Assembly (NCBI GenBank): GCA_965220955.1
Contig: CBDCRK010000032.1
Coordinates: 248,001-312,000 of the forward strand
DNA length: 64,000 bases
Direction of reading: 5' to 3'
DNA from: CBDCRK01 sp965220955
Lineage (GTDB): Bacteria > Desulfobacterota > Binatia > Bin18 > CBDCRK01
Position 1 is the stretch's first letter, and every line of letters starts with the position of its first letter. Below the pieces are notes generated by a model that ran no database searches, was not told where the DNA came from, and was given only the letters and a program-made list of their open reading frames with translations. The position numbers and the translations under genes were made by a program. Positions 17,496 to 27,158 of this stretch are shown piece after piece.

Positions 17496-18206
17496 TCAGT
17501 ACCAGATCTCCATCCTTAATCCCTTCTCATCGACCGGCGGATTGGCGGGTAAATGATCAGCTTGTCCGTTGGCAATTCGTAGAGCAGTCTCTGCTAGCGC
17601 ATAGGCATCGAGAAGGTCGTCAAGAGCGACTTGCTTGCGTTTGGAGGTTTTTAGGTCGTCTATGAAGGCCTGTCTAATCCCGCGAAACAGTTTGCCTGGT
17701 GCTTGCTCAAGAGTCCGTAACCTCTCCTCCCGACCTTCGCGCGTCTTCTTATTATATTGCATAGGACTACCTACCAGGAATCTAAAGGCAAGCTCTGGAT
17801 GGGCCTCATAAACGGTTTTTTGTAACTCGAGGGTCATCTGTTGATCAACTTCATGAATTTTTGGCACAATGCCAAAAGCCTGGATACTCAGGCCATGAGC
17901 TCGAACCTGTTCATAGCGTGTAGCTTTCAATAGTTTGCGCGTGGGTGGGGTGAACACACTGCTGGCTCTTCGACCTAGCAGTCGACGGGCTTGTTGATCG
18001 CACTCTCGTCCCCCTGGCTGATGCTCTTCCAGGAGACCAATAGGAATATCCATGGCAATCACTGCCGGTTTAGGATGCAGGGTCAACACTTCATCAAATC
18101 GGGCACATAACCTGATCTGGTGATCTTGTGTTTGTTGCCTCCGCTGCTCAACAAGCACGGCAATCCATCCAGCGCGACATCCATCTATACCTGCTACCCA
18201 GGCCAT
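17496..18206 (-). CDS. DUF429 family protein
   Basis: This 236-residue cytosolic protein belongs to DUF429, which has an RNase H-like fold but no established role. Family hallmarks are visible: GIDGCRAGWIAVLV (6-19) at the N-terminus, VIAMDIPIGLLE (about 49-60), the GGRECDQQARRLLGRRASSVF segment, FGIVPKIHEVDQ, and EAHPELAFRFL with the conserved acid and histidine. C-terminal DDLLDAYALAETA completes the acidic set. It ends directly against the CofD/YvcK fragment on the opposite strand. Its divergent neighbour is a radical SAM gene about 130 bp away. Confidence 0.85.
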   Translation of the reverse strand: MAWVAGIDGCRAGWIAVLVEQRRQQTQDHQIRLCARFDEVLTLHPKPAVIAMDIPIGLLEEHQPGGRECDQQARRLLGRRASSVFTPPTRKLLKATRYEQVRAHGLSIQAFGIVPKIHEVDQQMTLELQKTVYEAHPELAFRFLVGSPMQYNKKTREGREERLRTLEQAPGKLFRGIRQAFIDDLKTSKRKQVALDDLLDAYALAETALRIANGQADHLPANPPVDEKGLRMEIWY

Positions 18207-18337
18207 AGCTATTTATTCCGGCGGGCCACCGCATTCACTTATGCTTGACATTCAACCTATATTCCGGTCTGCTCACTTTATGGCACTAAATTATGTCCCA
18301 GAAGTCAACTTTCTGTCACCCTCATAGGGGGTTTGCC

Positions 18338-19399
18338 ATGCACCAAGACCCACCTCCGATCCGTGGCCGCGGTACGGCTAAAAATCCATCCAATAGATTC
18401 GAAACCCTTTGCTATATCCCTGACCCGAATGAGTTTGCCCCGGAGGATTCTCTACCCAAGACACGCTTCTTGAAAGACACCTCCCGCTCGCTCATTACTT
18501 ACAACAACAGCCCTGATGTTGGATTTGAGGTCAGCATCAATCCTTACCGAGGCTGTGAGCACGGTTGCATTTACTGCTATGCACGCCCCACCCATGAATA
18601 TCTGGGTTTTTCTGCGGGCCTCGATTTTGAGACTAAGATACTCGTAAAGGAAAACGCGCCAGATCTGCTGCGGCACGAACTGACCTCGTCGCGTTGGAGG
18701 CCACAGGCCGTTGCCATAAGCGGGATAACAGACCCTTATCAGCCGGTAGAGCGACGTTTAGGGCTCACAAGACAGTGTCTGGAAGTCTTTGTTGAGTTCC
18801 GTAACCCCGTTGTAATCGTCACCAAGAACCATCTTGTCACTCGAGATTTAGATCTATTAGCAGAGCTGGTGCACCACAAAGCAGCCGCTATTTTCCTTTC
18901 CGTTACAACGCTCGATGCCAATCTGAGCCGGGCTATGGAGCCGCGCACCTCACAACCTGCCCGCCGCCTTGCCGTTATCACAGCGTTGGCCCAGGCCGGG
19001 GTACCGGTAGGAGTGATGGTTGCGCCGGTGATACCGGGGCTGACGGATCACGAGCTACCGTCGATTATTACCATGGCAGCCCAGGCAGGAGCCCGGTTTG
19101 CGGGTTACGGCTTGCTCCGGCTACCTCACAGTGTGGAGACTCTGTTCGAGCAGTGGCTGACCCAGCATCTGCCTGAGAGAAAGGAAAAAGTTCTTAACCG
19201 AATCCGGTCCACCCGGGGTGGTAAGCTAAACGACTTCCGCTTCATCTCCCGGATGAAGGGTGAGGGAATTTTTGTCGAGCAGATCGAGGCGCTGTTTTCA
19301 CTCACCTGCCGAAAAGCAGGCATAGTCGAGAGAGGTCCCAAGCTTTCTACCGCCGCGTTCCAGCGACCACCCACCGCCCAGCTTTCACTTTTCGAGTAG
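18338..19399 (+). CDS. PA0069-family radical SAM protein
   Basis: This is a radical SAM enzyme of the spore photoproduct lyase-like PA0069 group. The 4Fe-4S motif is in NPYRGCEHGCIYCYARPTHE (CxxxCxxC, about residues 67-86 from ATG 18338), after the typical lead YNNSPDVGFEVSINPYRGC. The group is widespread in proteobacteria next to DNA-related genes, but its reaction is unknown. It ends FQRPPTAQLSLFE, a beta-clamp-like tail (QLSLF), which fits a link to replication or repair; that reading is inference. An upstream in-frame ATG at 18293 would add 15 residues. I prefer 18338 because the conserved lead begins shortly after it. Confidence 0.88.
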   Translation: MHQDPPPIRGRGTAKNPSNRFETLCYIPDPNEFAPEDSLPKTRFLKDTSRSLITYNNSPDVGFEVSINPYRGCEHGCIYCYARPTHEYLGFSAGLDFETKILVKENAPDLLRHELTSSRWRPQAVAISGITDPYQPVERRLGLTRQCLEVFVEFRNPVVIVTKNHLVTRDLDLLAELVHHKAAAIFLSVTTLDANLSRAMEPRTSQPARRLAVITALAQAGVPVGVMVAPVIPGLTDHELPSIITMAAQAGARFAGYGLLRLPHSVETLFEQWLTQHLPERKEKVLNRIRSTRGGKLNDFRFISRMKGEGIFVEQIEALFSLTCRKAGIVERGPKLSTAAFQRPPTAQLSLFE

Positions 19400-19515
19400 G
19401 TTACCTGGACAGATATGAGATTAAAACGGGGAAAGATTATAGTGCAGGGGGAAGAAGAGTTTTATCATCAGGTAGCAGTAACGACCTTACGCCAAATACA
19501 ACGTTAGGGTTTTGA

Positions 19516-20047
19516 TTGCGCAGGCCTCTGACGCCACAAGAGATTATTGAACTTGATCAAGCCCTGATCGAGGCTTTTGCCTCACATCGGGCTCTAAAAA
19601 GCCGAATACCAGTAGCTCAACACAAAATTTCCCCAGGTTCCAGCCATCCTTGGGGAGTCTTTTGTTATAGCTACAGCAAACAAACTTTTTGGCGCTGACT
19701 GGAAAGCAGCCTTTGGTGGCTCTTTGTCGGATGTGCAATTATTTGGCGCAACTGGGCAAACACGGCGAGTGGAGGTGAAGTCAACTGCTCGCCACGGGTT
19801 CCAAGAATTGAAGGCTAAGGACTTGCTAGCTGACACTCTCGTATGGGTCCATTTCGGCAAACGGTTCGATGAAGGCTATGGAGTGGTACAGATCGTGATT
19901 CTTGATAACCCAGGGAAGCACATTTTAGAACCTGTGCGTCTTGATATCCCAAGACTGATGCGTAAGGTGGGTGATACTTTGGATCTACGGCAAATTGAGG
20001 TTGCAGACTTGGAAGATTTCCTTACATTTAATCTCCCTTCTCAATAA
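19516..20047 (+). pseudogene. frameshifted gene for an unrecognised protein
   Basis: Two overlapping frames read as one broken protein. The first, from TTG 19516, gives LTPQEIIELDQALIEAFASHRALKSRIPVA. The second picks up after a TAG at 19613-19615 and reads PAILGESFVIATANKLF, then GGSLSDVQLF and RRVEVKSTARHGFQELKAKDLLADTLVWVHFG. Moving from frame 1 to frame 2 near 19618-19625 restores a continuous product of about 175 residues. The phrase VEVKSTARHGFQELKAKDL is reminiscent of restriction-endonuclease-like (PD-(D/E)xK) folds with E and K in ExK, but I do not recognise the family. A one-base indel, true or technical, explains it. Confidence 0.5.
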
Positions 20048-20178
20048 CCCAGCAATAGATGATGTCAACCTTCTTACCGTGCTGCTATAGTAAAAGGTAA
20101 GGTGTTCCTCAGCCTCATGCTGTTCTTATTGTTGACCCCGTGCGAAGCTATGGTAGTATTTTGCCTGGAGGAAACAAC

Positions 20179-20886
20179 ATGGGTGAGTGGCTTTTTCAGA
20201 CCGAGGCTTATCTGTGTGATTTTCAGGCTCGGGTAACCGCAGTGGAGGGCAATACGGTGGCCCTCGACCGCACTGCCTTCTACCCTGGGGGCGGGGGTCA
20301 GCCTGCTGACCGGGGCTGGCTGTGGGATGGGGAGCAGCGCTGGCAGGTTATCAACGTTCGCAAAGCAGGTGAAGAAATCTGGCATCAGGTCAGTGGCGAT
20401 CCATTGACCCCCGGCATGGTGGTGTCTGGCCAACTAGATTGGGAAAGGCGCTATGCGCTGATGCGTACCCATACTGCCCTGCATATCCTCTGTGGAGTGG
20501 TCTGGCGTGACTATGAGGCGCATGTTACCGGGGGAAACATGGAGCCTCTGCGCGGCCGCATGGATTTCGAATTTGCCAGCATGCGCCAGGAATTGGTGCG
20601 GGAGATCGAAGAGAAAATCAACGCCGAGGTCATGGCGGCCCGGCCGGTCAAGGTGCGCATCTTGCCCCGGGAGGAAGCTTTTACTATTCCCGATCTGATT
20701 CGCACCCGTATCAACCTGTTACCCGAGGAAATCTCTCAGGTGCGTGTGGTGGAGATTGAGGGTCTGGATTTGCAGGCTGATGGGGGAACCCATGTGGCTA
20801 ACACCCGCGAGGTCGGCCGCATGCGCATAGTGGACTATAAGAGCAAAGGTCGCATCAACAAACGTATTGAGATGGCCTTGGAGTAG
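20179..20886 (+). CDS. alanyl-tRNA editing protein (AlaX)
   Basis: AlaX proteins hydrolyse mischarged Ser-tRNA(Ala) or Gly-tRNA(Ala) in trans. The 235 residues have the second-half editing domain of AlaRS: TAFYPGGGGQPADRG (about 33-47), the HTALHIL motif with the first two zinc ligands, VTGGNMEPLRGRMDFEF, and the final QADGGTHVANTREVG. In AlaRS the last motif is CGGTH with a zinc cysteine; here the position is aspartate, so the zinc site is changed or uses another ligand, as in some AlaX proteins. ATG 20179 is preceded by GGAGG; a GTG at 20140 in the same frame is too far upstream. Confidence 0.9.
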   Translation: MGEWLFQTEAYLCDFQARVTAVEGNTVALDRTAFYPGGGGQPADRGWLWDGEQRWQVINVRKAGEEIWHQVSGDPLTPGMVVSGQLDWERRYALMRTHTALHILCGVVWRDYEAHVTGGNMEPLRGRMDFEFASMRQELVREIEEKINAEVMAARPVKVRILPREEAFTIPDLIRTRINLLPEEISQVRVVEIEGLDLQADGGTHVANTREVGRMRIVDYKSKGRINKRIEMALE

Positions 20887-20916
20887 GGGTTAGAGAGGAA
20901 GTGCAAGATTTTCGCT

Positions 20917-23900
20917 ATGGTTACCAAGCTGCGTTTGTCTCTTACTGTATGCATTTTCTTACTGATCTGTCTGGCCACACTTGTCTGGCAATCTCCATTG
21001 GCCTCCTATCCTTCCTCATCCAAAAGGAAGGTTGCGAACCCTCATACTGCTTCTATCTCGCAGTCTCAGGACAATGATCACCAGCAGGAAGCCCGGTTGC
21101 TTTCTCACATCCGCCAGCTGACCTTTGCCGGGCGGCGTGCGGGGGAAGGCTATTTTAGTCAGGATGGGTCCATGCTGGTTTTTCAGAGCGAGCGTACCCC
21201 GGAGAATCCTTTCTTTCAGATTTATCTAATGAATTTACAGACCGGCGGCACACGCCGTGTATCGCCCGGGTATGGCAAAACCACCTGTGGATGGATTCAC
21301 CCAAATAGGGAAAAGGTGCTCTTTGCCTCAACCCATAACGACCCTAATGCCCGCCTGAAACAAAAAAAGGAACTCGATCTCCGTACTTCAGGAAAAGCTC
21401 GCCGCTATTCCTGGGATTTTGATGAGTACTTCGACATCTTTGAGACCGACTTATACGGTGATCAGCTGAAGAATCTCACCCATACTCTTGGCTACGATGC
21501 CGAAGCTTCCTGGTCGCCTGATGGTAGGCTTATTATCTTTGCCTCCAATCGCCATGCCTACGCAGAGAAACTCCCGGCCCAGGATCAAGCTACTTTCGAG
21601 CATGACAAGTCTGTTATGGTGGATCTCTATCTTATGAATGCCAATGGAACCCAGGTTCGCCGCCTGACGCAGACTAAAGGTTATGACGGTGGACCGTTTT
21701 TCAGTCCAGACGGCAAGAAGATCTGCTGGCGGAGATTTTCTCCAGACGGTACGACCGCCGAGATTTTTATTATGAACACGGACGGCACGGCTGAGAAGCA
21801 GCTCACCCATCTCGGGGTCATGTCCTGGGCGCCTTATTTCCACCCGTCAGGTGACTATCTGATCTTTGCCACCAACCTTGAGGGCATGGGAAACTTTGAA
21901 CTTTATTTAGTAGACGCCAGGGGGAAATCCGAGCCTGTTCGCGTGACATATACGGATGGCTTTGACGGCCTGCCGGTTTTTTCTCCAGACGGCAAATGGT
22001 TTTCGTGGACCAGTAGTCGTGCGGCTGAAAAACAATCTCAGATTTTTCTGGCTGATTGGAATGATACGGAAGCCCGCCGGCTGCTGGGGCTTGAAGTTAA
22101 AGAAAACCCGCTACCCACGGCGATGCCAGTGTCACCTTCTCCCCCCCGCGATCTGACACCAACAGTGCCGGAAGTTAATGCCAACGACCTACGTCTCCAT
22201 ATTACCCATCTAGCGTCTGACGAAATGGAAGGTCGTCTAACCGGGACCGAGGGTGAGCGGCGGGCTACAGACTATGTAGCGTCAGTGTTTCAGTCACTAG
22301 GACTGGAGCCAGCGGGCGATAGGGGAACATTCTTCCAGCCTTTTGAGTTTACGGCCGGCGTTTCGCTGGGCCCTGAAAATCAGCTGACACTCAGCAAAGG
22401 CGGTATCTCAAGCAGGCAGGGTTACAAAGTTGATAAAGATTGGCGACCGCTGGCCTTCTCTCAAACCGGCGGATTTGGTCCTGCCGAGATTGTTTTTGCT
22501 GGTTATGGCCTTGTGGCCCCAGCAACGGATGAGCACAATGAGTATGATGCTTTTGCTCATCTGGATGTAACCGATAAATGGGTGCTAGTGTTCCGTTACC
22601 TGCCTGAAGAGATTTCTTCGGAATGGCGCCAACACCTCGCTCGCCACGCTAGCCTGCGCTACAAGGCCATGGTGGCTCGTGACCGGGGTGCGCGTGGATT
22701 GCTTGTGGTCAGCGGTCCTAACTCCAAGGTCAAAGACGAATTGGTAAGACTCTCTTTTGATGCCTCGCTAGCTGGGACCAGTATTGCCGCTCTCTCAGTC
22801 ACAGACGATCTTGCCGGGCAATTGCTGCAACCCTCCGGGAAAGGCTTAAAGGAACTGCAAGATGCGCTGGATACCGGCAAATCGGTAATGGGGTTCTCAA
22901 TTCCTGATCTCCTGCTTAGAGTTACTGTCGACATTCAGCAAGAAAAGCGCAGGGGTCGCAACGTGCTTGCGCGCCTAAACGCTGCTGGCAACGCTAAGAG
23001 GGCGGCAGTAGTTGTTGGTGCCCATGTGGATCATCTTGGGCACGGGTCTGGCGCCGGTTCCTTGGCCCGGGGAGATGAATCAGGCAAGATTCATTATGGT
23101 GCTGATGATAATGCCTCGGGGGTTGCGGGAGTGCTGGAGATTGCCCAGTACTTGGTTGATCAAAAGGCCAAGGAAGAACTTCCTCTACGGCGAGATGTGC
23201 TCTTTGCTCTCTGGTCAGGGGAAGAACTAGGGCTACTGGGTTCCAGTTATTTTACCCGCACCTTTAGTGATAAAGAGACCGAGCCGTCTACCCTGGCTCC
23301 AAACCTTGCTGCCTATCTGAACATGGATATGATCGGGCGTCTCGACAAAACCCTCATCCTGCAGGGTATAGGCTCAAGCTCTATCTGGCCGCAGGAAATC
23401 GAGCGTGCCAATGTCCCCACTGGGCTACCGATTGTAGCGAATAACGATAGTTATTTGCCGACCGATGCTACCGCGTTCTATCTCAAGAGTGTGCCGATTT
23501 TGAGCGCGTTCACCGGTGCGCATGAGGACTATCACACTCCGGGCGACACAGCAGACAAAATCAACTATGCGGGTGCAGAAAAAATCACGCGCCTGATGGC
23601 GCTCCTAACGCGCTCCCTGATAACCCGTGAGGATATTCCCGATTATCTGGTTATGGAAAAGCCTAGCAGTTCAGGGAGGCGTGCAAACCTGCGTGCCTCC
23701 CTGGGCACCATTCCCGACTACGCCCAGAGTAATGCTGTCGGCGTCAAACTTGCGGGCGTAGCTAAAGGAGGACCGTCTGACCAAGCGGGTGTTGAGGGCG
23801 GTGATATTATTGTTGGGCTTGCCGGTCAGAAGATTGAAAATATTTATGACTATACTTATACAATAGAGGCTTTAAAAGTCGGCGTTGCGGTAGAAATGAT

Positions 23901-23958
23901 TGTTGTGCGTGGGGATCAAAGCCTCAAACTTACTGTTACACCAGAATCTCGTGAATAG
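20917..23958 (+). CDS. secreted M28 peptidase with PD40 repeats and PDZ domain
   Basis: This is a 1013-residue exported protein with three parts. After a signal segment (about 5-27), residues 60-380 hold TolB-like PD40/WD40 repeats (PDGRLIIFASNR, FSPDGKKICW, FSPDGKWFSW), forming a propeller. Residues 420-900 are an M28 aminopeptidase with a PA-type insertion. The zinc ligands are seen in GAHVDHLG, GADDNASGVAG, SGEELGLLG, NMDMIGR and AHEDYHTPGD. A PDZ domain closes it (VKLAGVAKGGPSDQAGVEGGD). M28 enzymes remove N-terminal residues from peptides; this one probably works in the periplasm or outside. It stands alone between AlaX and the YoeB-like remnant. Confidence 0.93.
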   Translation: MVTKLRLSLTVCIFLLICLATLVWQSPLASYPSSSKRKVANPHTASISQSQDNDHQQEARLLSHIRQLTFAGRRAGEGYFSQDGSMLVFQSERTPENPFFQIYLMNLQTGGTRRVSPGYGKTTCGWIHPNREKVLFASTHNDPNARLKQKKELDLRTSGKARRYSWDFDEYFDIFETDLYGDQLKNLTHTLGYDAEASWSPDGRLIIFASNRHAYAEKLPAQDQATFEHDKSVMVDLYLMNANGTQVRRLTQTKGYDGGPFFSPDGKKICWRRFSPDGTTAEIFIMNTDGTAEKQLTHLGVMSWAPYFHPSGDYLIFATNLEGMGNFELYLVDARGKSEPVRVTYTDGFDGLPVFSPDGKWFSWTSSRAAEKQSQIFLADWNDTEARRLLGLEVKENPLPTAMPVSPSPPRDLTPTVPEVNANDLRLHITHLASDEMEGRLTGTEGERRATDYVASVFQSLGLEPAGDRGTFFQPFEFTAGVSLGPENQLTLSKGGISSRQGYKVDKDWRPLAFSQTGGFGPAEIVFAGYGLVAPATDEHNEYDAFAHLDVTDKWVLVFRYLPEEISSEWRQHLARHASLRYKAMVARDRGARGLLVVSGPNSKVKDELVRLSFDASLAGTSIAALSVTDDLAGQLLQPSGKGLKELQDALDTGKSVMGFSIPDLLLRVTVDIQQEKRRGRNVLARLNAAGNAKRAAVVVGAHVDHLGHGSGAGSLARGDESGKIHYGADDNASGVAGVLEIAQYLVDQKAKEELPLRRDVLFALWSGEELGLLGSSYFTRTFSDKETEPSTLAPNLAAYLNMDMIGRLDKTLILQGIGSSSIWPQEIERANVPTGLPIVANNDSYLPTDATAFYLKSVPILSAFTGAHEDYHTPGDTADKINYAGAEKITRLMALLTRSLITREDIPDYLVMEKPSSSGRRANLRASLGTIPDYAQSNAVGVKLAGVAKGGPSDQAGVEGGDIIVGLAGQKIENIYDYTYTIEALKVGVAVEMIVVRGDQSLKLTVTPESRE

Positions 23959-23966
23959 TGCTCTTA

Positions 23967-24293
23967 CTATTCCTGATAATGATACCAACAAGAAATGATG
24001 GTCAGTTCTGCCTCAGACACACTATATACTGAACGATGCTCAGTGTTGATCCGTCTTGACCAGTACCCTGACCAGTCTCCCTTCAGCGGCTCTGGCTTCC
24101 CTAACCCTACAAACGGGTTTCTCAAAGCATCTTTAATGAGTTCGTTGAGACGTTTCAAGAGTTGTCGATGGCTCAGCAGTGAAGGCACAGACAAGGTTTT
24201 AAGTTGCCTGGTACGCTTGGAACAGATTCTTGGTGGGCGGAGTACCGCCCACCCCACGTTTAACTGGTCACCCAGTTCTAGTATGTCCGTCAC
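23967..24293 (-). pseudogene. YoeB-like toxin with damaged N-terminus
   Basis: The C-terminal 65 residues are a clear YoeB/Txe toxin: LLKRLNELIKDALRNPF, GLGKPEPLKGDWSGYWSRR, INTEHRSVYSV and a final SCWYHYQ. These include the catalytic-type Glu/Arg/His/Tyr residues of the RelE/YoeB ribosome-dependent mRNA interferases. The first 45 residues from the GTG at 24293 do not match the family, which normally starts with a short MxWxxxF...WxxxD segment. The mismatch coincides with a perfect GC-rich hairpin at 24232-24253. No YefM antitoxin gene lies upstream on the minus strand. I read it as an orphan, broken toxin; a divergent functional N-terminus is possible but less likely. Confidence 0.6.
24232..24253. 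repeat. perfect GC-rich hairpin inside the YoeB remnant
   Basis: Arms GGTGGGCGG (24232-24240) and CCGCCCACC (24245-24253) pair perfectly around an AGTA loop. It interrupts the stretch where a YoeB N-terminus would be expected. No T-run follows on either strand, so a terminator is unlikely; a small palindromic insertion is an option. Confidence 0.6.
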
Positions 24294-24433
24294 CTGGATC
24301 CTATGAAAGTGTTAGTGACAGACAGGACCAAGGCCAGGTGGCGGAAGGTGGGAAGATTGTAAGAGCTGCTGGTTGTGGAAGAATTCAACTGCGCAAGCGG
24401 AACGCTATTTTGAGAAAATGAAATGGGTGAGCC

Positions 24434-25310
24434 ATGAAACGTCTTTTTATTGGCCTGCTTAGCATAATGTTGTTGGTCTCTGTCGATTTTATTGCCTGGG
24501 CTGAGGACCTTAAGAGCGAGTCTCCTGCTAAAGCTGCGCCCCGGGCTGTCGCGCCCCGAACTGTTCTGCCAATCTCCGAAATTGTGCTTTATTCCAGCGG
24601 CGTTGGCTATTTCCAACGCAACGGCTACATTGATGGTCGTGGCCATATGGCATTGCGCTTCAAAGCAGAGCAAATCAATGATCTTCTTAAGAGCATGGTT
24701 GTCCAGGATTTCGATGGTGGCCGGATTACAACCGTGACCTACGACTCGCGTGATCCCATCACCAAGGCTCTCAAAAGCTTTGCCGTGGATCTGACAGCAA
24801 ACCCCAGCCTGGGCCAGCTCCTTGGGCAGATTCGCGGCGAGCGCGTTGAGGTTGCCACGCCGGGCCCTGTCCACGGCGTGATTGTGGGCATGGAGAAGAA
24901 AGAGGAGAAAGCAGGAGAAGAGCAGGTAGTTGAGGTCGAGTATCTCAACCTCCTGACTGCCGACGGCCTTCGCTCTGTCCCCTTAAGCCAGGTTCAGCAT
25001 ATCCGGATCACTAATGGGCAAGTGGGCACCGAACTGCGGCAGGCCCTTGAGGTTCTAGCTACGAGTCATGATACACAGAAAAAAACAGTGGCCCTGGAGT
25101 TCGACGGTGAAGATCGTCGGCGTGTGCAGGTTGCCTACATTATTGAGACACCCGTGTGGAAGACAAGCTATCGACTTGTGCTCTCTGACACAGAACAGCC
25201 TTTCCTGCAGGGCTGGGCAATTGTTGAGAATACCACGGATGAAGACTGGCAGAATGTAAAGCTAGCGCTGATTTCAGGACGGCCAATCTCGTTCACTATC
25301 AATATCCATC
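24434..25310 (+). pseudogene. DUF4139 exported protein, 3' part deleted
   Basis: The frame begins with a signal segment (MKRLFIGLLSIMLLVSVDF, residues 1-19). It continues as the DUF4139 family of exported beta-rich proteins: ISEIVLYSSGVGYFQRNG (about 47-64), LRFKAEQINDLLKSMVV, and the core GWAIVENTTDEDWQNVKLAL followed by SGRPISF. Intact relatives go on for another 250-plus residues. Here, just after SGRPISF (about 25295-25310), the sequence changes into the middle of an SNF2-family protein in another frame, and this frame ends in nonsense at 25360. A deletion has joined the two genes. The protein's function is unknown in general and certainly lost here. Confidence 0.8.
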
Positions 25311-27156
25311 TCCACGCCCGCTCCTTTCCGGCTCTGCTTCCGCCTGGAAGAACCCAATGAAGACGGAGATGACACCAGAAAAGGTCGATCCCAGCATAGA
25401 GGGTGGTATATCCGCTACCTGCTGCAGGCTGCTGCTGATCCCAGCCTGCTTATCCCAGCGGAAGACACATGGAATGTCGAGGGGCGCAAGGTATCTATCC
25501 TTAAACGTGGCGAGTTCAACGCCCGAGAATACCTGCTGTCGTCCCTGGGCCAGGCTTCGGGGTTCTGCCCACGCATCGAGGCTAGCCTCAAGACGTCCGC
25601 TCCGGGCGGTTATGAGCTGGATGCGACCGGAGCTTATGAGTTCCTTACCGAGAAAGCGGCATTGTTAGAACAGACAGGTTTTGGCGTCTTGCTGCCGGCA
25701 TGGTGGACGCGTAAGGGGACAAAGCTGCGTCTCACCGCCCGTGCCGATGTCAAGAGCCCCAAGATGCAAGGAAGTAGCGGTCTGTCGCTTGACTCGATTA
25801 TCCAGTTCGACTGGCAAGTGGCTCTTGGCGATGAGCAGCTCTCTTTGCAGGAGCTCAGAGCCTTGTCCAAACTCAAGGAACCGCTAGTCAAGGTACGGGG
25901 CCAATGGGTACAGGTGAACACCGAAAGAAGCTACTCGCTTCACGCCGGGCCTGCCCGTTATGGTCCACCATGGCATTACCAGAACGAAAGGTGCAGCCTT
26001 CGAGAAAGAGGCCAAGAAACAAGCCATTGTTATCTCTAGCTATGCACTCCTGCACCGGGATTTCGAGACCCTAAAGAGTGTGCCCTGGTCCGGCGTGATC
26101 CTCGATGAGGCGCAAAACATCAAGAATCCGGAGACCAAGCAGGCAAGGACTGCCCGGGCCCTCGGAGCAGACTATCGGGTTACGCTCACCGGCACGCCGG
26201 TCGAGAACAATATCGGCGATCTATGGTCCATCATGGAGTTCCTCAACCCCGGCTTTCTTGGCACGCAGAGCACGTTCAAGAGGACATTCTTTGTTCCCAT
26301 CCGGGCCAACCGTGACCCGGAGGCGGTAGGACAGTTAAAACGCTTGACCGGGCCATTTATCCTGCGGCGGCTGAAGAGTGATAAGACCATCATTGCCGAC
26401 CTGCCCGAAAAAATGGAAATGAAGGTCTTCTGCACGCTGACCAAGGAGCAGGCATCACTCTATGTCGCTGTGGTGAGAGAGGCCACTCCTGAACTGGACT
26501 CGGCCGAAGGCATCCAGCGCAGAGGTCTAATTCTGGGGACCTTGTCGAAGCTCAAGCAGGTCTGCAATCATCCGATGCAGTTCCTGGGCGACAACTCCGT
26601 TATTCCTGGACGCTCGGGCAAGCTGGCCCGTTTAAGCGAAATGTTGGAAGAAATTATCGAAGTCGGGGACCGGGCGCTGGTGTTTTCGCAGTTCGCCGAG
26701 ATGGGGGGAATCCTCCGGCGGCACCTGCAGGAGACGTTTGGGCGTGAGGTGCTCTTCCTGCACGGCGCAGTCCCAAAGAAAAAGCGAGACCAGATGGTCG
26801 AGCGGTTCCAGGCCAACGGGGATGGTCCGCGTATTTTCATCCTATCACTCAAGGCCGGTGGTATGGGCTTGAACCTGACAGGCGCTAACCATGTTTTCCA
26901 CTTTGACCGCTGGTGGAACCCAGCGGTAGAGAATCAGGCAACCGACCGTGCGTTTCGCATTGGCCAGACCAGGAATGTCCAAGTCCACAAATTCCTCTGT
27001 GTAGGGACGCTAGAAGAAAAAATCGACGAGATGATCGAGCGCAAGAAGGAGATTGCTGAGGGGGTAGTGGGAACCGGCGAGGGCTGGCTAACTGAGCTTT
27101 CAACCGCTGAGCTCAAAGAACTCTTTGCGCTGAGAAAAGAAGCGGTAGGAGAATAA
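25311..27156 (+). pseudogene. SNF2-family helicase remnant with N-terminal loss and internal deletion
   Basis: Two frames together encode parts of an SNF2 ATPase with the SNF2-associated (DUF3670-like) domain. Part 1 (25311 to about 25923) reads LEEPNEDGDD, IRYLLQAAADPSLLIPAED, TGFGVLLPAWW and LVKVRGQWVQVNTE. Part 2 starts in another frame at about 25924 with KEATRFTPGLPVMVHHG and runs to 27156 with ILDEAQNIKNPETKQA (DEAQ box), LTGTPVENNIGDLWSIMEF, FSQFAEMGGILRRHL and the helicase C motif around ATDRAFRIGQ. Missing between them is the segment with motif I (GLGKT Walker A), roughly 200-250 codons. The first few hundred residues are also gone. The reading from ATG 25960 to 27156 stays open for 398 codons but lacks ATP-binding motif I. 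Confidence 0.88.
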
Positions 27157-27158
27157 AT

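Noticed and set aside
24290..24874. A 194-codon minus-strand open frame opposite the DUF4139 gene
   Set aside because: It mirrors a well-supported gene with a signal peptide and family motifs on the plus strand, and its own translation has no recognisable pattern.
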